Both the position numbers and the translations under genes were made by a program. DNA of 64,000 bases from Candidatus Electrothrix gigas (lineage in GTDB: Bacteria > Desulfobacterota > Desulfobulbia > Desulfobulbales > Desulfobulbaceae). Location: positions 62,001 through 126,000 of the forward strand of contig QYLO01000002.1 in NCBI GenBank assembly GCA_022766165.1, read 5' to 3'. Below are positions 1 through 9,900 of this stretch, in pieces (the first letter of the stretch is position 1; each line of letters begins with the position of its first letter). Under the pieces are notes generated by a model. The model did not search any database, was not told the DNA's origin, and was given only the letters and a program-made list of their open reading frames with translations.

Positions 1-383
1 AATGTTATGATTGTTTCCCCATCCCCATCTACATAGTCTGTACTCAGCTCAAATTCAGTGCCTTCTAAGGGGCGTGGCGTTAAAAAAGACGTGCTTCTGT
101 GGACCAAGCGACCACTACCACTCTTACAAATTTTCAAAATGCCTGAACCAGACCAGAACAGCACCTGAACAGCGTCGTGCTTCGGATCAAGTGGTGGATC
201 AAGAGCCCATTCAATGCCGGGATTTGTCTCATCTGCGACATCTGTCACGCGATAGCGCAAGTGTAAAGGATCGCCCGGTGCAAGTGATGTGCTTGAAGCT
301 GTCTTGTAAGACGCGCCCCCGCAACTAGTGAGAAATAGAAGTGTGATTGAAAAGCAGACTATTCTTCGAAAAATACAGAGCAT
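1..383 (-). CDS. Lipoprotein, unknown function (3' end outside window)
   Basis: The frame is open for 127 codons from an ATG at 383 to the window edge, so the C-terminus is missing. A purine-rich ribosome binding site (AGGAGGG) lies just upstream of the ATG. The N-terminus has basic residues, a hydrophobic stretch and a lipobox, LTSC, with the lipid-accepting Cys at about residue 22, which predicts a lipoprotein. The mature part (SLAPGDPLHLRYRV and onward) looks beta-rich, but I recognise no family. The start overlaps the end of the caspase-like gene by 25 bases, so the two are probably co-translated, and this protein may be a membrane-anchored partner of the protease. The product is unknown; that the reading frame is real is well supported. 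Confidence 0.72.
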   Translation of the reverse strand, partial: MLCIFRRIVCFSITLLFLTSCGGASYKTASSTSLAPGDPLHLRYRVTDVADETNPGIEWALDPPLDPKHDAVQVLFWSGSGILKICKSGSGRLVHRSTSFLTPRPLEGTEFELSTDYVDGDGETIIT

Positions 384-1618
384 TTTATAGACCCTCCTGT
401 AGTTTTATCTGTTATTTGTAAAGTGGTATTCCCTTTCCCTTCTAAGCGAAAATACGGATAACTCCCGTTGCGAAGGGGTTTCCATTCGCCGGTAGTTTTA
501 ATGTCAACTTGGTGGCGGGATAATAGGTGCAATTTGCCATTAGATAACCGTTCGACCTGAAAGACGAAAGAGTCTCCCTTTTTGATATGCTTTGATGAAC
601 AACTAGGGCTAATTCTAAGAGATTGTTGGCTTTTATTTACTGTTTGACCAGATCCTCCTCTAAGGGCGTCAAACTCATTTTTGCTATATTCTATTGAGCC
701 TCCGCTTGCAAGTTGCGACTTGTACCCTTTATCCCCTCCAGATGAAGCACGGTTGGAGCCATGTTTTATGCGTGCAGTTTTGGGAGAGCTAAAAACAAAT
801 TCTCCATTCTCATGTCCATCAAGGGTTCCCCACCTTGGCATAATGACTCCTCTTATGCTGGCTGATGTTAAAAGATACCCCTCAAGCTCACTCGTAGTGA
901 CGATCCCGTCATAGTTCTTATCAGCAAGGCCGTTCAATCCTCTGAGAAGATTCGCTGTATAATGACTATTCTTAGAAAAGCTACTGCGCATAGGAGCCTT
1001 TTCATTGGCACCACCAGCAGTCATGTAGAGACGCACTCGACGATTTGCCAAGTTTTCGAGATAAAAAGGGGTCTTTGATGAGATTCCTGGTCCCTTCGGC
1101 TCAATCATACCTCCAAAACAGGAATCTAAAATAAATAGCTGATGACGGGCATTGCCGAGTTTAGCTGCAAGCTCTTGAAGTTTCTCCATAGAAATAAAAG
1201 TTGAAGTACGTTTTTGCTTGCCATCATAGGGTATGATATAGCCAAAATCCTTTATGCCAATCTGCTCAGTGTATCCATGTCCCGAGAAATAAAAGACAAC
1301 TCTGTCATTGCTTCTCAATGTCCGTGCCAAGTCGTCTGCCAAATAAGATATAATGCTATCCTTCGTCGCTTGGTCATTAATGAACGACTTTACATTACTT
1401 CTTCTGAAGCCCTGCCTCAAAAAAAATGCGACCATATCATTTGCATCTTCAACGCCATACGTCACATCCGACCAAGTGTTCCTATCCTGATATTTATGAA
1501 TACCAATAACAACAGCATAGCTGTTACCGAAGTAACCAGAAAGATTAACGCCCCAGGCATTCGTTCCAATGAGCAGCAACAGTGCTGTAATAATGCAGCG
1601 ATTTACTATTTCAATCAT
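359..1618 (-). CDS. Secreted caspase-like protease (peptidase C14, orthocaspase type)
   Basis: 419 residues. Residues 1-23 look like a cleavable signal peptide ending in AWG, so the protein should act in the periplasm or at the envelope. A caspase p20-like domain spans about 33-190. The catalytic His is in SGHG (H114) and the catalytic Cys in DSCFGG (C167), both in the expected order and spacing. The region around 230-250 contains a D-x-N-x-D-G motif (DKNYDG), which could be a calcium site. The last 85 residues look like a beta-rich accessory domain. It sits between a TPR membrane protein (10 bases upstream) and a lipoprotein that overlaps its end, so the three probably form one envelope system. 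The substrate cannot be read from sequence. Confidence 0.88.
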   Translation of the reverse strand: MIEIVNRCIITALLLLIGTNAWGVNLSGYFGNSYAVVIGIHKYQDRNTWSDVTYGVEDANDMVAFFLRQGFRRSNVKSFINDQATKDSIISYLADDLARTLRSNDRVVFYFSGHGYTEQIGIKDFGYIIPYDGKQKRTSTFISMEKLQELAAKLGNARHQLFILDSCFGGMIEPKGPGISSKTPFYLENLANRRVRLYMTAGGANEKAPMRSSFSKNSHYTANLLRGLNGLADKNYDGIVTTSELEGYLLTSASIRGVIMPRWGTLDGHENGEFVFSSPKTARIKHGSNRASSGGDKGYKSQLASGGSIEYSKNEFDALRGGSGQTVNKSQQSLRISPSCSSKHIKKGDSFVFQVERLSNGKLHLLSRHQVDIKTTGEWKPLRNGSYPYFRLEGKGNTTLQITDKTTGGSIKCSVFFEE

Positions 1619-1627
1619 AGCGTTGTA

Positions 1628-2365
1628 CTATTCTTTGGCAGTTTGTACTTTTTTCAGAGTTTCCTTGTAATCCTGATTAGCAGGATCAAGCTTCAAAGCA
1701 GTCTGTGCGGCTCGTTCCGCAGCGTCAAGCTCCTTCCCCCGATCCAGCAGAATCAGCGCCAGCGTGTCCAAGGCATTAGCATTGTTCCGGTCAACTGTCG
1801 TTGCTGCATGAGCCAACACCAGTGCTTCGTCAAGTTGCTGCTGCTCTCGATAGAGCCAAGCCAACGCATTGAGTATAAAGGGAGTCTTTGAATTCAACAG
1901 CACCTTGTTATAAACTTTTATGGCTGATTCTATATCACCAGCCTGTTGTAACTGCTCTCCTTCATCAAGCAACGACGCCAGAGTAACATCCTGCAACTCT
2001 TGACTTGGCTTACTATCTTTTTCCCCCTTAAATGAAGCACTACCGATATGCACCTCGGACGGTGAGCTGCCTTGCTGTGATTCTTTCATAAGGAGTTGCA
2101 CATCTTTCAGAACAAGTTCAGGGTTACCTTGAACAAGCATAACTGCGATAATGAACGCACCGAATAAGGCAAAGATAGAACCCGGTCCGGCATTAGCGAG
2201 CATCAGTTTAATCTGGCCTGCTTCGGCATTGACGTTAGTTTTTTCTTTGCCCATCACGCCAAGCACAAACAGTTTATATCCAAGAACAATACTCACAATG
2301 CCCGCCGAAATAATTGCCAAACGAAAGATCACTGCGTAAATATAAAATCCAATGACGGTATTCAT
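1628..2365 (-). CDS. TPR membrane protein, first gene of the caspase operon
   Basis: 245 residues. There are two hydrophobic segments at about residues 8-34 and 60-80, followed by a linker and a TPR region from about 130 to the end (repeats with the A-x-x-x-Y-x-x-x-L and LDPANQDY patterns). TPR domains mediate protein-protein contacts, so this could be a membrane scaffold for the downstream protease. The stop lies 10 bases before the caspase-like gene on the same strand, which supports an operon. Specific function is unknown. Confidence 0.75.
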   Translation of the reverse strand: MNTVIGFYIYAVIFRLAIISAGIVSIVLGYKLFVLGVMGKEKTNVNAEAGQIKLMLANAGPGSIFALFGAFIIAVMLVQGNPELVLKDVQLLMKESQQGSSPSEVHIGSASFKGEKDSKPSQELQDVTLASLLDEGEQLQQAGDIESAIKVYNKVLLNSKTPFILNALAWLYREQQQLDEALVLAHAATTVDRNNANALDTLALILLDRGKELDAAERAAQTALKLDPANQDYKETLKKVQTAKE

Positions 2366-2598
2366 AGCTTTTTAAGGGTATAACAGATTTGAAATAAATA
2401 TGTATTTTAGAAAAGAAAACAGTAAGCAAACAAGAGTGAATATTGAAAATACGAAGTATCTTCTTGAATGTCAACAGAAAATAAGTATATGCTTGAAAAA
2501 GCAGGGAGCAGGATAACCTTGTGTCTTTACAGTGAAGAACGTATAGTGTTTGTATGTTCTTACCAGCAACAGACCCTCTTGATAACCCGACATAACTG
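2366..2598. other. Divergent intergenic region
   Basis: 233 bases, AT-rich, between the minus-strand TPR gene and plus-strand recD2. It must hold promoters for both directions, but I see no box good enough to call. No small gene with a ribosome binding site was found. Confidence 0.4.
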
Positions 2599-5073
2599 AT
2601 GCGCTTTTCTCAGACCTCCCACATTGCCGAAAAAATCCGAGGCATAGTCCAACGGATCACCTATCACAATCAGGATAACGGCTGGTCCGTGCTGCGGGTC
2701 AATCCCTTTGATGCCCACGGCGAAACAGTCACGGTCACAGTGCATCAGATGCAGGTCTTTGCCGGAGCCACGATGGAGTTTTCCGGTGCCTGGACAGTGC
2801 ATCCCAAATTTGGGCGGCAGTTCAAGGCAAATGAGGCGGTAGAGTTGAAACCGGCCTCTGCCGGGGCCTTGGAGAAATATCTTGGTTCCGGTTTGATCAA
2901 GGGGGTCGGCCCTAAGACGGCGCAGAAGATTGTCCGTCATTTCGGCAAGGAGACCCTGGAGGTCTTTGAGGAGAGGATAGAGCGGCTCACCGAGGTACCG
3001 GGCATTGCCGACAAAAAGTTAGCCTCCATCAGCACGGCCTGGCAGGAGCATCGGGCGATCCGGGATGTGATGATTTTTCTCCAGTCCCACGGCATCTCCA
3101 CCCTGTTTGCGGTACGCATCTACAAGCAGTACGGCGACCGGTCTATCGCCCTTGTTTCCGAAAATCCCTACCGTTTGGCAGCGGATTTTTACGGGATCGG
3201 CTTCTTCTCCGCAGACAAAGTGGCCCTGTCCATCGGCTTCGGCCCGGATTCTCCTCTGCGCATCACAGCGGCCATCCGCCATGTCCTGTCCGCCAGCCGG
3301 GAGCAGGGCCATTGCTACCTCACCCAAGAGCAGATTGCCCAGCAGGTCAACAAGCTGCTGGAAATGAATCTCTCCGACCGAATCGCCCTGTTTCTCCATG
3401 AGATGGAACAGGATAACGCCCTGCGAGTCCGCCTGCTGGTTCCCCATGCCACCCCTGATGCGACGCAGGAGCCGGAACGCTGTTACTACTCCAAGACGCT
3501 CTATTATGATGAAGACTATGTGGCCACCCGTCTGCGTAAGCTCACTCGTCCCCTAGAGCATGATCCGGCCCGGATCAGCTCCTGGCTGCAACGCTATGCA
3601 CAACAGGCTGGGATACTGCTTTCCGAGGAACAGGCCGCAGCGGTTCAAGCCATTGCAAGCTGCCAATGCGCCATCCTGACCGGCGGGCCGGGCTGCGGTA
3701 AGACCACCACCACCAAGGTGCTGGTTGCGCTGCTCCGGGCTATGGGCAGATCGGTTTTGCTGGCTGCCCCCACCGGACGAGCTGCCCAGCGCATGGGCGA
3801 GGTCATCGGCATGGAGGCCAAGACCATTCACCGCTTGCTGGAATTTCAGGGCACCGGCTTTAAGCGCAATGAGGAGAATCCCTTACAGACTGATGTCCTG
3901 ATTCTCGATGAATGCTCCATGCTGGACATCAGCCTGACTGCCTCTCTCCTTAAAGCAGTTGGGAATGATACGGCGCTACTGTTCATCGGGGATGCTGACC
4001 AGCTCCCTTCAGTGGGTGCGGGCAACGTGCTGCGGGATATGATCGCCTCCGAACGTATTCCTACCTGCACCCTGCAAACCATCTTTCGGCAGGCCAGAGA
4101 ATCCAGGATCATCACCTACTCCCATCAGATCAATCAAGGCCAAACACCGAGGATTGATTCCCCGTTCAAGCAGCCAACAATATGGCAGGAAAAGGACTGT
4201 TTCTTTATTGATTCCGATGAGGCAACTCAGGCCCAGTTGAGCTTCATCACCCGCACCAAGCAGCATGTACAGACCATTGAGGAACGGGAACAGGCCAGTG
4301 ATGATCCCTTTGCCTTTGAGGCAGAGTCCTTGGAAAGCTCGTACCACGGTTTTGAGTTGCCTGAGCAGTTCCAGCATGTCAACCTCCAGGCTCTGGTCAC
4401 GGCAGAAGGCCCTGCTGGTGAGCTGGCCGCAGTGGCGAAAAAGGTTCATCCCTGGTCCTCGCTCTACTACGGTCTGACAGCGGTGGATGTGGTGCAACGG
4501 CTCTACACGGAGTGGATTCCCAAATACTGCGGCCCGAACTGCGAGATGCAGGTCTTGTCCCCCATGATCCGGGGCAGCCTGGGCACGGCCTCGCTCAATA
4601 AAACCCTGCAACAGGCTGTCAATCCGGGACAGCAGGGCCGGGCGGAGATCATGGTCGGGGAACGGGTCTTTCGGGTCGGGGATCGGGTGATTCATCGACG
4701 CAATAACTACGATCTCGGGGTGTTTAACGGGGACATCGGCAGGATCACGGCTGTACAGAATGAGGCCATGACCATGCAGGTCTGCTTTTTCCCGGATCAG
4801 CGAAAGGTGGAGTACCAGCGCGAGCAGATCACCGAGCTGGAGCTGGCCTACGCCATCACCATCCATAAATCCCAAGGCTCAGAGTTCGAGGTCGTGATCC
4901 TGCCGGTCCTGACCCAGCATTTTCGGATGCTCTTCCGCAACCTGATCTATACCGGCCTGACCAGAGCCCGCAAGCTGGCCGTGTTTGTCGGCACCCGCAA
5001 GGCCCTGGCTATGGCTGTGCATAATCAGGATACCGGCTTGCGGCAGACGGCTTTGCAGGACTTGCTGAGGTAA
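2599..5073 (+). CDS. recD2: RecD2-type ATP-dependent DNA helicase
   Basis: 824 residues, longer than the usual roughly 720-750. Order of parts: N-terminal OB-like domain (GIVQRITYHNQDNGWSVLRV), a helix-hairpin-helix region (about 95-200, with GLIKGVGPKTAQKIV), a superfamily 1 helicase core with Walker A GGPGCGKTTTT near residue 360 and Walker B LILDECSM near 433, and a C-terminal motif VI region (ITIHKSQGSEFE near 752). RecD2 unwinds DNA 5'-3' and acts in repair outside RecBCD. The extra length sits between the two RecA-like halves (about 540-640). No clear ribosome binding site precedes the ATG, but the conserved N-terminus fixes the start closely. A RecB homolog is in the same window, but no RecC. 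Confidence 0.93.
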   Translation: MRFSQTSHIAEKIRGIVQRITYHNQDNGWSVLRVNPFDAHGETVTVTVHQMQVFAGATMEFSGAWTVHPKFGRQFKANEAVELKPASAGALEKYLGSGLIKGVGPKTAQKIVRHFGKETLEVFEERIERLTEVPGIADKKLASISTAWQEHRAIRDVMIFLQSHGISTLFAVRIYKQYGDRSIALVSENPYRLAADFYGIGFFSADKVALSIGFGPDSPLRITAAIRHVLSASREQGHCYLTQEQIAQQVNKLLEMNLSDRIALFLHEMEQDNALRVRLLVPHATPDATQEPERCYYSKTLYYDEDYVATRLRKLTRPLEHDPARISSWLQRYAQQAGILLSEEQAAAVQAIASCQCAILTGGPGCGKTTTTKVLVALLRAMGRSVLLAAPTGRAAQRMGEVIGMEAKTIHRLLEFQGTGFKRNEENPLQTDVLILDECSMLDISLTASLLKAVGNDTALLFIGDADQLPSVGAGNVLRDMIASERIPTCTLQTIFRQARESRIITYSHQINQGQTPRIDSPFKQPTIWQEKDCFFIDSDEATQAQLSFITRTKQHVQTIEEREQASDDPFAFEAESLESSYHGFELPEQFQHVNLQALVTAEGPAGELAAVAKKVHPWSSLYYGLTAVDVVQRLYTEWIPKYCGPNCEMQVLSPMIRGSLGTASLNKTLQQAVNPGQQGRAEIMVGERVFRVGDRVIHRRNNYDLGVFNGDIGRITAVQNEAMTMQVCFFPDQRKVEYQREQITELELAYAITIHKSQGSEFEVVILPVLTQHFRMLFRNLIYTGLTRARKLAVFVGTRKALAMAVHNQDTGLRQTALQDLLR

Positions 5074-5086
5074 GAGACAGGGCTGT

Positions 5087-5176
5087 CAGCTTTTTCTTTA
5101 ACTGGTTGCGAATTGACCCGTCAAGTTTTTTCCATTCCTTCAGAGCTGTTGGGAGAAATTTCAGCTTATAAGGCAT
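5087..5176 (-). pseudogene. Truncated RelE-type toxin remnant
   Basis: The first 30 codons (MPYKLKFLPTALKEWKKLDG and so on to KKKL) match the N-terminus of RelE/StbE mRNA interferases, which are normally about 85-90 residues. Homology then stops, and the frame runs antisense into the recD2 3' end with a stop at 5009. The ATG overlaps the antitoxin stop (ATGCCTTATAA), as in intact relBE operons. The catalytic C-terminal half of the toxin is missing, so it is almost certainly inactive. The deletion end lies within 15 bases of the recD2 stop codon. Confidence 0.7.
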
Positions 5177-5417
5177 CAAGAGAGACCTCAACAGCTTCAT
5201 TGCGCTCAGATTCTCTCTCCCGCACAATTCTGCCTAAATCCTGGTCCTCAATCATTTCCAGTAAGGCTTCGTAGGTTTCCGCTGGGATCAAGTACGCTGT
5301 TGGCTTATTATGGTTCAGAATAGTTATCGGGTTGCCTTTGGCTTTTTGTAGTAATGCGCTGGGGTTTCTTTTTAACTCAGAAATACTTGCGGAAAACTTT
5401 GCTAAAATAGGGTTCAT
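5166..5417 (-). CDS. RelB/Phd-YefM-type antitoxin
   Basis: 83 residues. The sequence ILAKFSASISELKRNP, then ITILNHNKPTAYLIPAETYEALLE, is characteristic of the Phd/YefM-StbD antitoxin family: an N-terminal DNA-binding fold followed by a toxin-wrapping tail. It overlaps the start of a truncated relE-type toxin by 11 bases, so the antitoxin is now an orphan. A TTGGAGAGCG ribosome binding site precedes the ATG. It may still repress its own promoter or neutralise a related toxin elsewhere. Confidence 0.85.
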   Translation of the reverse strand: MNPILAKFSASISELKRNPSALLQKAKGNPITILNHNKPTAYLIPAETYEALLEMIEDQDLGRIVRERESERNEAVEVSLDAL

Positions 5418-5686
5418 GATACGCTCTCCAAGTTGACTTTTTTAGACCGTTATATGGAACCTATTATAGGTCATCGGAAGGTATCTTTTCAAGTTGTATT
5501 ACAGCGAACTTGGCTCAAGAAAGGAAAAATCAACCTGCGGAGCTGCGGACAAGCCCTTTACCAAACCTCCCTTGCTGTTGACATTCCCCTTGACAAAGTC
5601 CTGCCCTCGTTCTACGTTACAGGCTCCATTCTTTCCATACTTACCCCGAACACTTCACCCTGAACAGAGGAACACCGGAGCCACCT
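5418..5686. other. Divergent intergenic region
   Basis: 269 bases between the antitoxin (minus) and the TPR gene (plus). CTATAAT-like stretches near 5448-5470 could be the autoregulated antitoxin promoter and operator. There is no convincing coding sequence; the plus-strand open frames here have no ribosome binding site or recognisable content. Confidence 0.35.
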
Positions 5687-6649
5687 ATGAACTTTTCTGG
5701 AATCAAAAACATTATCAAGCTTCTATTTATCATACCATTCTTGATTGGCATTTGGTCAATAGTATTAATCCAATTGGGCCTTATCAATGTAAATGTAGAC
5801 CTACCTGATAGAGACGATATGTTAGCAGCATATCAAAAGGAGGCGCAGCTTGACCCGGATAATGCAGAGGGATGGAACCAGTTAGGGATTCTGCTGTTGC
5901 AAACAGGAGAACTTGCGCAGGCCGAAGAGGCATTTCGCAAAGTACTAGCCTTAGGTGAGACGCATCAGAACAAAAAGGTACAGGCAGGAGCTCTCGGCAA
6001 TCTAGGCATGGTATATCGGGTTCGCGGCGAGATTGACAAAGCGGAAGAGATGCATAGGAAGGCTCTGGAATTCCATAAAGCTTTAGGCAACAAACGAGGA
6101 ATGGCGAGCAACTACGGCAATCTGGGCAATGTATATCTGACACGTAACGAACTCGACATGGCGGAGGAAATGTATCGGAAGGCTCTGGAGTTCAATAAAG
6201 CTTTGGGTAGAAACAAAGGTATGGCGATACAATATGGTAATTTAGGCCTTGTTTATACAGAACGCGGTGAGCTGGACAAGGCCGAGGAGATGTATCGCAA
6301 GGCTCTGGAATTCCATAATGCCTTAGGAAACGAACAAGGCATTGCGCAAGCTCTCGGCAATCTGGGCATTGTGTATTGGAAAAGCGGCGAGCTGGACATG
6401 GCGGAGAAAATGTATCGGCAAGCCTTGGAGCTTAACGAAGCCTTGGGAAGAAAGGAAGGAATGGCAAATCAGTATACTAACTTAGGTACCTTATATGAAG
6501 AACGCAGCAAACTGGACAGTGCAGAAGCTATGTGGAGGAAAAGTCTGAACCTTTATGAGGAAATGGGGGCAATACAACACCCCAAGGCCAAGCAGGTGCA
6601 GCAGGCATTGGACAAGCTGGCCAAGGAGCGCAGTGCTGCCGCCCAATAA
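5687..6649 (+). CDS. Membrane-anchored TPR protein (kinesin-light-chain-like repeats)
   Basis: 320 residues. One hydrophobic segment at about residues 7-35 should anchor the protein in the inner membrane with the rest facing the periplasm or cytoplasm. From about 45 to 305 there are six TPR units. Four central ones are spaced 40 residues apart and near-identical (NLGxVYxxRGELDKAEEMY, KALEFxKALG), which means 120-base DNA repeats and a potential for copy-number change. A GGAG ribosome binding site precedes the ATG by 8 bases. A scaffold role is likely; the partner is unknown. Confidence 0.85.
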   Translation: MNFSGIKNIIKLLFIIPFLIGIWSIVLIQLGLINVNVDLPDRDDMLAAYQKEAQLDPDNAEGWNQLGILLLQTGELAQAEEAFRKVLALGETHQNKKVQAGALGNLGMVYRVRGEIDKAEEMHRKALEFHKALGNKRGMASNYGNLGNVYLTRNELDMAEEMYRKALEFNKALGRNKGMAIQYGNLGLVYTERGELDKAEEMYRKALEFHNALGNEQGIAQALGNLGIVYWKSGELDMAEKMYRQALELNEALGRKEGMANQYTNLGTLYEERSKLDSAEAMWRKSLNLYEEMGAIQHPKAKQVQQALDKLAKERSAAAQ

Positions 6650-6794
6650 GCGCAGCCAGTTCTTCTGTCTCGTGCTTTCCACCCGCCAGTACAACAGCCT
6701 TCTGAAGGGACTGCCGACAATAGCCCAGTGTTGCAACGCCGGACTCACCTCACCCCTCTTCATTCCCCTGCCAAAAAGTACACCCCCCTCTGCC

Positions 6795-6886
6795 CGATCA
6801 TACTATCCAGGCAAGCTCGATCATACTATCGAGTTCTGCCCGATGCAGTTATCGAGCCTTGCCCGATACAGTGATCGAGCTATCCT
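6795..6886. repeat. Array of four 23-base repeats (16-base core + 7-base spacer)
   Basis: Units start at 6795, 6818, 6841 and 6864. Cores are CGATCATACTATCCAG, CGATCATACTATCGAG, CGATGCAGTTATCGAG and CGATACAGTGATCGAG; the 7-base spacers all differ. CGAT...ATCG gives the core dyad symmetry. The array lies between the convergent TPR gene and recB. The same 16+7 layout recurs at 33041 and 56767 with different cores. Confidence 0.8.
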
Positions 6887-6888
6887 CC

Positions 6889-6976
6889 CTCGCCGAACAA
6901 GCCCAGGAGCATCGGCGATACTCCCTCCGACCTTCGGCGATGCTCCCGGTGACCTTCGTGCGATACTCCCTAGGCG
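6889..6976. repeat. Second sub-array, period 22, overlapping the recB stop codon
   Basis: Three clear units begin at 6911, 6933 and 6955 (core TTCGGCGATGCTCCC and variants), with a weaker one before them. The last unit contains the recB stop codon (6970-6972), so the array extends into the end of the gene. It directly follows the 23-base array. Confidence 0.6.
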
Positions 6977-9900
6977 TGGACAGCTTTCCTGTAGTTCCCC
7001 ACAGCCTGGTCCAAGGCGTTGATAAGGGCAAAAGGTGGACGTGCGGCAAAGACCCCGGTGCCAGGGGCATAGGTAGGGTGCATCCCTCGGAGAAAGAGGT
7101 AGAAGACGCCCCCGAAATGCTCATCATACTGATACGTTTTGATTCGTCCCCTGAGAAAGCGATGCAGGGCAAGGGTGTAAATAAGGAACTGCACATCATA
7201 GCGATGTTCCAGCATGGCGGCCTGGAGCTGGGGCTGTTGGTACGCAGTGGGCTGGTTGCCCAGATAGTTTGACTTGTAATCAGCCAGATAATACCGCCCG
7301 TGCATTGAGAAAACCAGATCAATAAAACCGACCATCAAGCCCTCAAGCACTCTCTGCTGACTGGGCAGGCGTGGGTAAGAAAATTGTTCCAAGAGCTGAT
7401 TGAATCTGTTCAGGTGTAGCGATTCCAGAGGAAAGTAAAAGGCCATTTCATTGACCCGATCATGTTCCTGCACAGCAGCAAGAGCATAGGGAGGGTTGGT
7501 ACCACGGCTCGTCTCAAGGTTGGTAGCCAGAATATCCTGTATCCAATGGGCAACCACAGGAGACCAGCTCTGCTCAAAGCCAGCCCTGGCCAGCTCAGTG
7601 CTTATCACTGTTTCATGGCCTGTTGCATCGCTCAAACTGATCTTTTCTAAGATGGCATGGAGACAGGTTCCTGCGGCAGCCCCTTTGGGAAAACAAAAGG
7701 CGTCCAAGGTCACAGGGGGAGATGGACTGCTCCTGCTACCTGCTGGGACCGGTTCCTTGTCTGCCTTTTCATCATAATCAGGCCGCTCTGGTTCAGGCAC
7801 TGTTGTCTGGAACGAGTCAAGGGCAAGAGAGGAGATCAGGCGTGAATAACTGGTGAGTTGCCAACGGGTATCAATCTTCCCCTGAAACAAAAGACTACTG
7901 AGCTGGTCAGTGCTTGCGCTGTCTTGGAGCTTTGTTAAACTGAAACGCTCTGGAAAGGGTTTCACAGTGATCAGTTCCCTGCTGCTGTTTCGGTTGTCTT
8001 GCTGCTGTGTCCTGTTTATGTTGTGGAGAGCGGCAAGCACTTGATCAGGTTCTGGTAAACCATTATGCAGGAGATAGCAGAGCGCGCTTTGGTCCATCTT
8101 GCTGATCCGCCCCCAGCAGAAAAAGCAGCAGGTCCTGGCTCTGGTCACAGCCACATAGAGCAGGCGCAGGTCTTCGGCTAATCGCTCCTTTTCTGCCAAG
8201 GCAAAGTGTTGGCTGTTCTCGCTGCCCAGGTCAAGAAAGAGTTGTCCCTTCTGATGAAAGGAAAAGGGCCTCTTGTCTGAACAGGGCCGGGCTGCCCACA
8301 GAAAGGGGAGGAAAACAATAGGGTATTCCATGCCCTTGGCTTTATGAATGGTGACAATCTTGACCAGATGTTCATCGCTCTCTAAACGGAGCTGCTGTTT
8401 TTCAGCATTCTTTTCCGGGGAATGGATCTGATCACTGAACCAGCGCAAAAGGGCATTTGCTCCGTGCGTCCCCAGATAGTAGCGGGCCTCTTCCTGCAGC
8501 AGTTCTGCGAGATGGAGAAAGTTGGTCAGCGCACGTTCCCCGTTCGTGTTCCCGGGTTGGGACGGCATCTGGAGGCGACTGACCGTCTGTTGCTCCTTGA
8601 GCAGTTTTTGTAGCATGGGCAGAATACCCTGCTGTTGCCAGAGCTGGCGATAGGCAATCAGGAGACGCATGAGTTCCTCCCATGCCTGCTCATTGTTGCG
8701 AAGATGCTCCAGACGTTCAGCAGTATAGCCAAACAGCTCCGTCACCAAGGCTGTCCGCACCAGGGCAGTATCAGAGAGATCATGAAGTGCAGTTAAAACG
8801 GTAAGTAGCTGCCGGGCCTCCTTGCTGGCAAAGACGGATTCCTGACTAAAGGACACTGAGGTAATAGCCAGAGCGCGTAACTCCTTGCGGATAAGACTGG
8901 CCTCTGCATGGGTGCGAACCAGAACGGCAAAATCACCTGCACTCAGGGGCTGCTCTCCAATCGTGGCTGTGCCGCACTGGCCAGCTACCAGCAGGTCAGC
9001 AATCTGGTATGCGCAAAAGCGGGCAGCCAGGTCCTCGGCCTTTTTCTTGGCCAAGGGCTTTCCCTTATCCCCTTCTGGCAGCAGGAGGCAGGTCAGAGGT
9101 GATAGAGGTGATGGCTGGCTATCTTCTATGAGCAGCGCGGTCGTGTCTGCCAACCCTGATGCCTTGACCTGGGGGAAATCAATCGTGTCCTTGGCAAAGA
9201 GAAATGGGGCCTTATGGCAGAATAAACTATTCACAGCCTCCACCATAGGGGTGGCAGAGCGATAGTTGGTGGTCATGGTCAAACGGTTTGCTGGCAGAGT
9301 ATCTTGCCGAGCCTGAATATAGGTAAAGATATCTGCTCCCCGAAAACTGTAGATGGCCTGTTTCGGATCTCCGATCAAGAAAAGACCTGAGACTGTTCCC
9401 TGTGTAGCTTGTGTAGCTCGGTGGATAGCAGCAAAAATACGGTACTGCAGGGGATCGGTATCCTGGAATTCATCCACCATAATAATCGGAAAACGTTTAC
9501 CAATACTTTGAGCTAACCTTTGAGCTAACCGCTTGCCGCCTTCCCCTTGTAAATCCCCTTGTAAGTTCCCTTGTAAGGCTGTGTCAAGTTGGGTCAACAG
9601 GTCATCAAAAGAGAGCTGATCCTGGGCCTGTTTGCGTCGGCTCAGTTCATCCTGTAGCCAGGTTCTGGCCTCAAGCAATACAAGCGTTTTGCGGGCTTGG
9701 TCCAGTCTGCGATGTGCCTGAACAAGATCATCAAACAGTGTGAAAAAGGGATGACTTGGCGGGTCATGCTTGTTTTTCTTGAGCGAGGACTCTATTTTGC
9801 TGGTGGTGAATAGCTCCAACTCTGCTGCCAACAGCCACGATGGGCTGGACGGGTTAGACGGGCTAGACGGAGCAAGATATGCTGTGAGCAACTGTTCAGC

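Noticed and set aside
11-328. 105-codon plus-strand open frame at the window start
   Set aside because: The opposite strand holds a lipoprotein gene with ribosome binding site and lipobox that overlaps the caspase gene; the plus frame has no such support.
4009-4875. 288-codon minus-strand frame within recD2
   Set aside because: Lies inside the helicase core; no domain seen.
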